Shown here: piece by piece, positions 1 to 5,635 of the stretch
Numbering within the stretch: position 1 is the first letter of the stretch
Layout: each line of letters opens with the position of its first letter
Source: Filomicrobium sp.
Lineage (GTDB): Bacteria > Pseudomonadota > Alphaproteobacteria > Rhizobiales > Hyphomicrobiaceae
Length of the DNA: 6,166 bases
Assembly: GCA_030607105.1 (NCBI GenBank)
Contig: JAUWFF010000084.1
Span: 1 to 6,166, forward strand
Reading direction: 5' to 3'
Translations under genes and position numbers: made by a program
Notes under the pieces: generated by a model
The model's input: the letters and a program-made list of their open reading frames with translations, nothing else
Told to the model about the DNA's origin: nothing
Databases searched by the model: none

Positions 1-208
1 GGGTTTATAGACATCAACCACCAGCGGGATGCCATCGCTCACCCCGGCGGAGAACTCAATCTATTCCTTCGCCTTGAACTCGGCCGTCAAGGCGCAGAGC
101 CCCATCGACTGTTCGGCGAGCGCCGGCAAGTCCGGCATCAAGGGCGCAAGGATGAGGAAGGCGTTCAACCCAAGAAAGGTCGCCAGACCAACCTTGATCT
201 TGAGCCAT
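1..208 (-). pseudogene. Decayed coding remnant, possibly the start of a secreted or anchored alpha/beta-hydrolase
   Basis: Seen: on the minus strand one frame shows strongly coding-like codons (mostly C or G in third position) from about 204 down to the window edge. It encodes a basic start (LKIK), a hydrophobic stretch (VGLATFLGLNAFLILAPLM), an Ala-rich linker, an in-frame amber codon at 63-61, then IEFSAGVSDGIPLVVDVYKP to base 1. An ATG at 208 is one frame off, so a single-base indel near 203-207 would restore a start. The same frame has a TGA at 225-223. Family knowledge: a signal or anchor segment followed by an L.VDVY.P strand resembles the first strands of small esterases of the alpha/beta-hydrolase fold. 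Inference: a gene broken by a frameshift and a nonsense codon, continuing left of the window. The catalytic Ser motif would lie outside, so the family is a guess; the coding character of the frame is better supported. Confidence 0.35.
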
Positions 209-225
209 GGCGCTCTCTGAGCTCA

Positions 226-648
226 TCGACTTCTACAATGAGGTCAACGACGCGGCGCTCTCCGACTTTACGGAATAAAGAGAGAGTTCGTATCCATGCT
301 GGAACGCACCACCGCCAACGCCTAGGCCGCGAAGAAGTCGGACGGGTAGGCGAGCGTGAAACCGACAAACCTGGAAAGAAGCGTTGCACGCCCGGTCGGC
401 GCGAAACGGCCTGCAGCGTTCGGCACCGGAGATTGCCGTCACCAGGACGTGCTCAAAGGCGGCCCCCGCCGCGCCAACGCGGATTTGGTCGCTCAGTAAT
501 TCCGACCAAGATCAGCTAGCGCGCTTCGCGGGCTCGTAGATGTTCACGGAGCACCCAGGTAGTCGTTCGCCGGACTTGAATCTCCGTTGCCTTCAGCCGC
601 CGGAAAACCTAATCTCAAGACAGTATTTCATTTTTGGGTAATGCGATT
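226..648. other. Stretch without an intact gene; degenerate coding debris
   Basis: No convincing intact gene is seen. A plus-strand ATG at 207 opens a 23-codon stretch with good codon use (MALSELIDFYNEVNDAALS...) that ends at a TAA at 276-278. Farther right, coding-like pieces appear on both strands and are cut by stops, for example plus frame LERTTANA-stop-AAKKSDG-stop, and minus frame FVGFTLAYPSDFFAA-stop. The longer open frames here are rich in Arg, His and Pro, as out-of-frame readings of GC-rich DNA usually are. Inference: a patch of gene decay between two regions. I recognise no IS, phage or RNA element and no FNR/FixK-type TTGAT-N4-ATCAA box ahead of the next gene. Confidence 0.45.
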
Positions 649-783
649 ATGGATCAACTTGGTGAATTTTGGTGGCTAATTCTCGGTATTGTCCTGTTTG
701 CGGGGATAGTTCTTTTCGTCTTCCGTCGCGGCGCCAAGAAGGCCTATGACAAAGACGCAAAGATTCCACTCGATGAGGATTGA
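649..783 (+). CDS. ccoQ: CcoQ/FixQ-like small membrane protein (cbb3 oxidase accessory subunit type)
   Basis: A 44-residue protein. Residues 8-26 form one hydrophobic helix (WWLILGIVLFAGIVLFVF), followed by a basic stop-transfer patch (RRGAKKAYDKD) and an acidic tail ending IPLDED. This order is the signature of the FixQ/CcoQ family: one helix, then R/K-rich, Y/F, D, A, and P-L/F-x-E/D-D. The length also fits the usual 45-60 residues. In known systems CcoQ sits beside CcoN, CcoO and CcoP and stabilises the cbb3-type cytochrome c oxidase used at low oxygen, in the cytoplasmic membrane. Oddity: none of those partner genes is in this window, so this copy is an orphan or the remains of a displaced operon. 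The ribosome binding site is weak (GGGTAA at 636-641). The ATG at 641 is an alternative, but its frame closes after 12 codons. Family call fairly good; a working role in an oxidase is inferred. Confidence 0.65.
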   Translation: MDQLGEFWWLILGIVLFAGIVLFVFRRGAKKAYDKDAKIPLDED

Positions 784-974
784 GCACGGAACCGACAAGC
801 AAGGCATCGCCCACCGTGAGAAGAAAGCGCTCCGTTCTTTCAGCCGCGCGACATGTAACGCCCCTCACTCCCCCTTCGGCCCGCAATCCTTGCTCGCGGC
901 AACCTGGCCCGTGTAGCCCTGAGACGACTTCCATCTGACGACCGTCTCCTCCTCATTCCAATGCGCGCTCGCGC

Positions 975-1949
975 CTACATCAGAAATTCGGCAACAACAC
1001 AGGCATGCGATGAACCCGTCGGGCGGTCCACCCGCGCGTACGCCACGGCCTCGTCGCTCAGTGCTTCGTTATAGACCTGCACCTCTTTGAAACGTCCGTA
1101 GAGCGCGCGACTGCACAGCACGTGATCAAGCATTTGCGGGCGCCCCTGGTGAACAACGCTAAACCGGCGGTCCTCCGGCAGGCCACGATCCAGAACGATC
1201 ATGGAACTGGCCGCCAACGCGCCATTGCCGGTATCCTGCTCGGCGCCGACAAGGATGCGCAGCGGCGACTCGTTGTCCTCGGCATTGAAGTCACCCGTCA
1301 CGATGATGTCAGCATGCCGGTCCACTCCAAGCAATTGATCGACAAACAATCGGATCTCCAGTGCCTGGGCATTACGCTTGATGGATGAAATGCAAAAACC
1401 TTCTGCCCAGCCCGAAATCGAATTCCACACAAACGGCGCCTGCTTTTGCCCCGCGATATTAGAGGCCAGCGGCGCCCGCAAATGGCAATTGATGACATGC
1501 AGCGTCCGTCCGTCCGAGGTCGCGACTTCAGTAATAAGCGCCGGACGGTCGAACCCAATCTCCTCATCGTCCTGGTTTGGCGGTTGAGCCGTTACAGGCC
1601 GGTACCTGAGAGGTTGAATAAACTCATGACAGATCGATCGGGAGGATAGAATCGGCCAGCACGAAAGGGTCACCAGATTGTGCACGTCGACGACGCGTTG
1701 GTCGTCCGCGTGGTGCGTCACCGAGCGGGAGTAGCTTTGGTAGCGGGTCCCTTCGAGCAGCAGGTCGAGTGCCGCCAGAACACGCAGCGGTTCACCCGGC
1801 ACACGCTGGCCGTTCACCTCCTGCAGACACAGGATATCGGCGTCCGCACGCTCCAGCTCGGGCCGCAGCATGTCGATCCGTGCCTCGATTGGTCGTGCCG
1901 CCCGCGGCGGCAGATCCAGGCTCTCAAGATTGAAAGTCGCAATCCGCAT
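975..1949 (-). CDS. Endonuclease/exonuclease/phosphatase (EEP) superfamily protein
   Basis: A 324-residue protein of the DNase I-like metal-dependent phosphodiesterase/phosphatase fold. Motifs appear in the expected order: TFN at 5-7, LQE with the metal-binding Glu at 44, NCHLRAP at 154-160 with a conserved His, GDFNAED at 219-225 with Asp and Asn, and LDHVLCS at 274-280. The usual closing SDH reads SSH at 313-315, so the His is kept but its Asp partner is Ser. No signal peptide is seen, so it should act in the cytoplasm. The fold covers AP endonucleases, other nucleases, sugar- or lipid-phosphate phosphatases and sphingomyelinases; nothing here fixes the substrate. The start is set by a strong AGGAGG five bases before this ATG. 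The frame stays open 17 codons further upstream, to 2000, but that extension is unlikely to be translated. Its downstream side faces the ccoQ-like gene convergently. Confidence 0.85.
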   Translation of the reverse strand: MRIATFNLESLDLPPRAARPIEARIDMLRPELERADADILCLQEVNGQRVPGEPLRVLAALDLLLEGTRYQSYSRSVTHHADDQRVVDVHNLVTLSCWPILSSRSICHEFIQPLRYRPVTAQPPNQDDEEIGFDRPALITEVATSDGRTLHVINCHLRAPLASNIAGQKQAPFVWNSISGWAEGFCISSIKRNAQALEIRLFVDQLLGVDRHADIIVTGDFNAEDNESPLRILVGAEQDTGNGALAASSMIVLDRGLPEDRRFSVVHQGRPQMLDHVLCSRALYGRFKEVQVYNEALSDEAVAYARVDRPTGSSHACVVAEFLM

Positions 1950-1954
1950 CCTGT

Positions 1955-1960
1955 CCTCCT
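1955..1960 (-). promoter_or_regulatory. Strong Shine-Dalgarno site of the EEP gene
   Basis: AGGAGG on the minus strand, five bases before the ATG at 1949. It decides the start of the EEP protein at MRIATFNLES rather than at the ATG 17 codons upstream, which has no comparable site. Confidence 0.8.
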
Positions 1961-2122
1961 GAGACAATCCGCATTCCCTTGGAGCTCGGAAGCAAAACAA
2001 GCAATTAGAACTCGTCAGGTCCGCACAAGCATCAACAATAGATGGATGAAATGACCGCCATCATGTCAAGGGGCACGCGCCGCACCGCGCCTATCTACAA
2101 TTGAAAATGTGCATCCGGTGAT

Positions 2123-2236
2123 TTAGATCGATGGATGGGACGGTGCACTCTTACTTTCACGGCAGCCTGCCACCAACCCAGCGGCGATCAAAAAGGTGGC
2201 TCCAAGTATGAAACGGGCCACATTTGAAGGACCCAT
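2123..2236 (-). CDS. Candidate small lipoprotein, 37 residues
   Basis: Seen: ATG at 2236, stop TAA at 2125-2123. The peptide has a short N-terminal region with one Arg, then a hydrophobic run (FILGATFLIAAGLVAGC) that ends in VAGC, which fits the lipobox consensus. A polar tail of about a dozen residues (CRESKSAPSHPSI) follows. A ribosome binding site-like AGGTG lies five bases before the ATG. Family knowledge: entericidin-like and similar tiny lipoproteins have this layout, with lipidation on the Cys; I cannot assign it to one. It lies upstream of the EEP gene on the same strand with a 173-base gap, so co-transcription is possible but unproven. Alternative: a random hydrophobic reading. Another minus-strand frame overlapping it, opening at about 2296, is polar and less gene-like. 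Confidence 0.42.
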   Translation of the reverse strand: MGPSNVARFILGATFLIAAGLVAGCRESKSAPSHPSI

Positions 2237-2583
2237 ACACACACCTATCACCTAGCTCCCGGTGGATTCTCTGATCCATAAAACGATCGAGGTCCATCCC
2301 GCCTCGACGTTTGCCCGTAGACAAGGCAATGGCCTGGACCGGTTTTTCTCGACAAGGTCACCTGCGCAGCCAAACCTCCTGAATGACTGGTCGCGGATAT
2401 CAGATGTAACGTAGGGTCAACATCGCCGACTCAATAAGCTTGCTGGACTTGTCAGACCGACTGCGTCAACGATGCCGTGCCCAACAAACCCTCCGAAGTT
2501 GTCGCAACCAGTTCTTTAAATGAGAAGCGCCTGCGTGCATGTTGCGGTTTGCAACCCGCGCCGCAAAGGAACTGCAAAGGACC
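2237..2583. other. Intergenic stretch upstream of the amidase; no gene seen
   Basis: Both strands were read and only short frames without coding character or a good ribosome binding site were found. The region divides the minus-strand genes on its left from the plus-strand amidase on its right, so it should hold divergent promoters. I could not identify a convincing -35/-10 pair. Near its right end are two small GTTG...CAAC palindromes, listed separately. No tRNA, riboswitch or terminator with a U-tract is apparent. Confidence 0.4.
2498..2555. repeat. Two short GTTG...CAAC palindromes ahead of the amidase gene
   Basis: GTTG-TCG-CAAC at 2498-2508 and GTTGC-GGTTT-GCAAC at 2541-2555. Their first bases are 43 apart, and the second ends 28 bases before the amidase ATG. 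Their position would suit a repressor or activator binding as a dimer, but the arms are only 4 and 5 bases and such sites arise by chance. This is a weak regulatory candidate. Confidence 0.2.
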
Positions 2584-3534
2584 ATGGCGAAAAGACCCTC
2601 CCATACCATTCATCGCGATCACTGCCATTTTGCTTGGGACAGGAGCATAACGCCCGTGCTTCTCGTGGCTCCCGGCGAAACGATCACCTTCGACATCACG
2701 GACGCATCTGGGGGGCAGATCACGCCGGATTGCACCACAGAGGTCTTCACGAATTACGACTCAGACCATGTCAATCCGGTTACCGGCCCTGTTTTCATCG
2801 ATGGTGCGCAGCCGGGCGATACACTCGTCGTGAGGCTTGAGTCTTACGCTCCGTCGGGATGGGGCTGGACGGCGAACATTCCCGGCTTCGGTCTTCTTGC
2901 CGATGACTTCCCGGACGCGGCACTGCTGCATTGGAAGTATCAGCCGAACGGTAGCCAGCCGCTGTTGTTCGCCGAAAAGGCCGAGATTCCTCTTTCGCCG
3001 TTCGCCGGAACGATTGGCGTAGCACCCGCGGAACCCGGCCCGCACTCGATCATTCCACCACGGCACGTCGGGGGAAACATGGACGTGCGCGACCTGGTCG
3101 CCGGTAGCGTTCTTTATCTTCCCGTGGAAGTCAAAGGGGCCCTGTTCTCGATCGGCGACACCCACGCCGCACAGGGCGACGGCGAAGTCTGCGGCACCGC
3201 CATCGAAAGCCCAATGCAGGCCACTTTGACCTTCGAGATCATAAAGGGCGAGGCGCCCAAAATGCCACGAATTATAACGCCCTGGAGGCGAGTGTCCGGC
3301 ACTGCCGGTACCATTCAGATCACGACCGGAATTGGACCAGACCTCCATGAAGCCTCTCGCGCAGCCGTCCGCGGCATGATCGATCTAACGACGAAAACGC
3401 ATGGCTTGAGCGCCATCGATGCATACATGCTATGCAGTGTCGCCGGCGACCTTCGAATTAGTCAGGTCGTCGATGCGCCCAATTGGACCGTGAGCTTCCA
3501 CCTTCCTGATTCAATATTTTCAGGCGCCACGTGA
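2584..3534 (+). CDS. Acetamidase/formamidase family protein
   Basis: A 316-residue amidohydrolase of the acetamidase/formamidase (FmdA/AmdA) family, which splits short aliphatic amides into ammonia and the carboxylate in the cytoplasm, giving nitrogen and sometimes carbon. Family blocks seen: GETITFDITDASGGQI at 31-46, NPVTGPVFIDGAQPGD at 64-79, a Trp/Gly-rich turn GWGWTANIPGFGLL at 92-105, GTIGVAP at 142-148, HVGGNMD at 161-167, and the hallmark GALFSIGDTHAAQGDGEVCG at 185-204, with Asp and His residues that probably bind metal. The length fits the shorter 300-330-residue branch rather than the roughly 400-residue FmdA type. The ATG at 2584 is chosen because MAKRPSHTIHRDHCHFAWDR matches a usual family start. 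The frame opens 15 codons earlier at 2539. AAAGGA motifs lie just upstream at 2565-2570 and 2576-2581. The exact amide substrate cannot be read from sequence. Confidence 0.88.
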   Translation: MAKRPSHTIHRDHCHFAWDRSITPVLLVAPGETITFDITDASGGQITPDCTTEVFTNYDSDHVNPVTGPVFIDGAQPGDTLVVRLESYAPSGWGWTANIPGFGLLADDFPDAALLHWKYQPNGSQPLLFAEKAEIPLSPFAGTIGVAPAEPGPHSIIPPRHVGGNMDVRDLVAGSVLYLPVEVKGALFSIGDTHAAQGDGEVCGTAIESPMQATLTFEIIKGEAPKMPRIITPWRRVSGTAGTIQITTGIGPDLHEASRAAVRGMIDLTTKTHGLSAIDAYMLCSVAGDLRISQVVDAPNWTVSFHLPDSIFSGAT

Positions 3535-3603
3535 GCCCCTTCACACCTTGTACGGCTTGCCAATCTTGAACCTCTAACAACGCAACAAACTTGAGAAGAG
3601 CTG

Positions 3604-5028
3604 ATGTCGGAACAAGAAAACTCAAACCCATCCGATTCGCAGGACTCTCTAGTCCAGCAACCCACTCTCTCAGACGGCGAGCGTACGGGTGAACGTCCCT
3701 TCATTGTGAGGCCCGAGACCGACTTGCATAAAATCGTTGTCGTAGGCGGCGGCGCCGGCGGCCTGGAACTGGTCACCAAACTCGGCGACAAGCTGGGACG
3801 GAAGAACAAGGCTCATGTCACCCTGATCGAGCGCTCGCGCACGCATATTTGGAAACCGTTGCTCCACGAAATCGCTGCCGGAAGCATGGACGTCGCCCGT
3901 CACGAGCTTAGCTACCTGGCACAAGCCCATTGGCATGGCTTTCAGTATCGCTTCGGAGAAATGGTCGACCTTGACCGTGGCAAAAGGCTTGTTCATTGCG
4001 CCGCCACTTTCGACGAGGAAGGCCGTGAGATCACACCACCGCGATCCTTTCCCTACGATACACTCATCATAGCGATCGGATCGGTATCCAACGACTTCGG
4101 AACACCCGGCGTAAACGAGCACGCCATCATGCTCGACACTCCCGAACAAGCGGAGCGGTTCAACCGCCGGCTCGTCAATGCATGCCTGCGGGCGAACACG
4201 CACCCGGACCCCATCGAGCCCGGAGAATTGCACGTGACAATCATTGGCGCTGGCGCCACCGGCACGGAGTTGTCCGCGGAACTGCATCGAACGGCACGCA
4301 GCGTGGTGGCATTCGGACTAGACAAGGTCGATCCGGAACGAGACATCAACATTACTCTAATCGATGCAGCACCCAGGATTTTGCCAGGCCTCCCAGAGCG
4401 CCTTTCCAATTCGACCGTTGAGATACTCGAAGACCTTGGCGTTGAAATCCGCACCAGCGCGCGCGTCACGGAGGTGACGGAAAAGGGCGTCACGCTGCAG
4501 TCAGGAGAGTTCATTCCGTCGGCGCTGGTTGTGTGGGCGGCTGGGGTCAAGGGTCCCAACGTTCTGGCCAGCCTCGACGGCCTGGAAGTAAGTTCCGCCA
4601 ACACGCTGGTCGTGAAGGAGACGCTGCAGACAACACGCGACGAGGACGTCTTCGCACTTGGGGATTGCTCCTATTTGGTGCCTGAGGGGCAGACCGAGCC
4701 GATCCCGCCGCGCGCACAAGCCGCCCACCAGCAGGCATCGCTGCTTTTTAACCAGATGAAACGGCGCCTTGCTGGCCAGGAACTAAAACCGTTCGTTTAT
4801 CGTGACTTCGGCTCTCTCGTATCGCTAGGTGAGTATTCGACCGTGGGCAGCCTAATGGGATTCGTTCAGGGGCGTTCGATGTGGGTCGAGGGACTATTTG
4901 CGAAACTAATGTACCGCTCCCTATACAAGATGCACCTGAAAGCACTCCACGGCGTATCAAAGGTCGGCATGGACACGCTCGCCCGTAGCATCACGCGCCA
5001 GACCGAACCCAAGGTGAAGTTGCACTAG
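3604..5028 (+). CDS. ndh: Type II NADH:quinone oxidoreductase (NDH-2), FAD-dependent
   Basis: A 474-residue flavoprotein that passes electrons from NADH to membrane quinone without pumping protons. Two dinucleotide-binding folds are visible: the FAD fold with VVVGGGAGG at 45-53 and the acidic strand end TLIER at 73-77, and the NADH fold with TIIGAGATGTE at 212-222. Further markers are HIWKPLLHEIAAG at 81-93, YDTLIIAIGS at 151-160, VVWAAGVKGP at 309-318, the FAD-contacting VFALGDCSYL at 349-358, and AQAAHQQA at 371-378, which matches the NDH-2 quinone-site motif. The end (about 429-450, LFAKLMYRSLYKMHLKALHG) fits the amphipathic helix that docks NDH-2 to the membrane. Oddity: a polar N-terminal extension of about 40 residues rich in Ser and Gln precedes the FAD motif. 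A purine-rich GAGAAGAG at 3593-3600 supports this start. It follows the amidase by 69 bases on the same strand. Confidence 0.9.
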   Translation: MSEQENSNPSDSQDSLVQQPTLSDGERTGERPFIVRPETDLHKIVVVGGGAGGLELVTKLGDKLGRKNKAHVTLIERSRTHIWKPLLHEIAAGSMDVARHELSYLAQAHWHGFQYRFGEMVDLDRGKRLVHCAATFDEEGREITPPRSFPYDTLIIAIGSVSNDFGTPGVNEHAIMLDTPEQAERFNRRLVNACLRANTHPDPIEPGELHVTIIGAGATGTELSAELHRTARSVVAFGLDKVDPERDINITLIDAAPRILPGLPERLSNSTVEILEDLGVEIRTSARVTEVTEKGVTLQSGEFIPSALVVWAAGVKGPNVLASLDGLEVSSANTLVVKETLQTTRDEDVFALGDCSYLVPEGQTEPIPPRAQAAHQQASLLFNQMKRRLAGQELKPFVYRDFGSLVSLGEYSTVGSLMGFVQGRSMWVEGLFAKLMYRSLYKMHLKALHGVSKVGMDTLARSITRQTEPKVKLH

Positions 5029-5149
5029 CAGCAAGGCGCCGATTACAGAGCCCAACGAGGCCGCTTGTCCCTGGCATGCGTGCCTCAGCCGATCAAACTG
5101 AAGCACGGTCAGTTCTCGGGGCGTTTCGATCGATCTAAGAACCGAGGTG
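5029..5149. other. Convergent gap between NDH-2 and the DUF1254-like pair
   Basis: The two transcription units meet tail to tail here. A short GGCA-TGCG-TGCC hairpin at 5073-5084 is the only clean inverted repeat seen. It has four-base arms and no U-tract, so I do not call a terminator. The extent of read-through is unknown. Confidence 0.35.
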
Positions 5150-5635
5150 TCATCCCTCTGCTCGCACCCTTTCCACTGAAGGCAAAGGAACGGCGGATCG
5201 GGGACACAGCACACGATATATCAGCAAACCACTTGGTGAAGATGCACAGCTGATGGAGCCTTCTCTGCTCTCAGGAGTCTTGCTGACAACAACCTCAAAC
5301 CGATTATCGCGTGTCACCGCGGTATGGTGGTTCACATACCCGCCGTCAACCAAACGCATACTTCCATCAAAGAGCCCTATTTGCCAGTGCGGCGCATCTG
5401 GCAACTCTGCGGAGACTTTCAAATCCTGCTTCCGGCAATCGTAGGAGAGAATGAAGTAACGAAGATCCGACGAGCCCGCGCCCTCCGAACCATCGACGGC
5501 CTTGAACTCGGCGCTCGGGGCTTGCACCCTGTATTGCCACTGAATTATCGCTGGAATGACAACATAGATCGAAACGCCAATGATTACGCAGGCAATTGCA
5601 GACGCTAATAACAAGACCAAGAGCATGTCGACCAT
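5150..5635 (-). CDS. Membrane-anchored DUF1254/DUF1214-like protein, downstream member of a pair
   Basis: 161 residues. A single N-terminal membrane helix spans about residues 4-31 (MLLVLLLASAIACVIIGVSIYVVIPAII). An extracytoplasmic domain of about 125 residues follows, with alternating strands: YFILSYDCRKQDLKVSAELPD at 60-80 split by turns, HWQIGLFDGSMRLVDGG at 83-99, and RFEVVVSKTPE at 112-122. The pattern 'short polar strand, W/F-x-x-x-hydrophobic-F/Y-D or N, then N..., then E-hydrophobic' is also present in the neighbouring protein and recalls the small DUF1254/DUF1214 membrane proteins common in rhizobia. Function unknown. Start: ATG at 5635 shares one base with the stop of the upstream gene (TGATG) and has GAAGGG eight bases ahead, so translation is probably coupled. 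A GTG at 5644 would add three residues. The C-terminus lacks the NWL and RIYEP motifs of its partner and is shorter. Confidence 0.62.
   Translation of the reverse strand: MVDMLLVLLLASAIACVIIGVSIYVVIPAIIQWQYRVQAPSAEFKAVDGSEGAGSSDLRYFILSYDCRKQDLKVSAELPDAPHWQIGLFDGSMRLVDGGYVNHHTAVTRDNRFEVVVSKTPESREGSISCASSPSGLLIYRVLCPRSAVPLPSVERVRAEG

Noticed and set aside
1..519. A plus-strand frame open from the left edge to 519
   Set aside because: The translation is dominated by Arg, His, Gln and Pro with no motif, as expected of a frame overlapping GC-rich coding DNA; the opposite strand has better codon use at its left end.
587..615. Possible sigma70 promoter TTGCCT-N17-TAATCT ahead of the ccoQ-like gene
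   Set aside because: Spacing is right, but only four and three of six bases match consensus; such matches are frequent by chance.
540..641. 33-codon plus-strand frame ending just before the ccoQ-like gene
   Set aside because: No ribosome binding site, no hydrophobic or other recognisable segment, and low coding character.
647..934. 95-codon minus-strand frame covering the ccoQ-like gene
   Set aside because: Arg/Gly-rich antisense shadow with no motif; the plus-strand CcoQ-type reading explains the region.
921..948. GAGACG...CGTCTC inverted repeat between the convergent ccoQ-like and EEP genes
   Set aside because: Six-base arms with a 16-base loop and no U-tract on either side; too weak for a terminator.
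1380..2053. 13-base direct repeat GATGGATGAAATG at 1380-1392 and 2041-2053
   Set aside because: A match of this length is not unexpected by chance in 6 kb, one copy lies inside the EEP coding sequence, and the flanks do not match.
2064..2069. Minus-strand TTGACA upstream of the EEP gene
   Set aside because: A perfect -35 hexamer, but no acceptable -10 at 16-18 bases, so no promoter is called.
2761..3348. 195-codon minus-strand frame inside the amidase gene
   Set aside because: Antisense shadow; the plus strand carries all family blocks of the acetamidase.
3670..4287. 205-codon minus-strand frame inside the NDH-2 gene
   Set aside because: Antisense shadow of a well-conserved flavoprotein; no independent motif or ribosome binding site.
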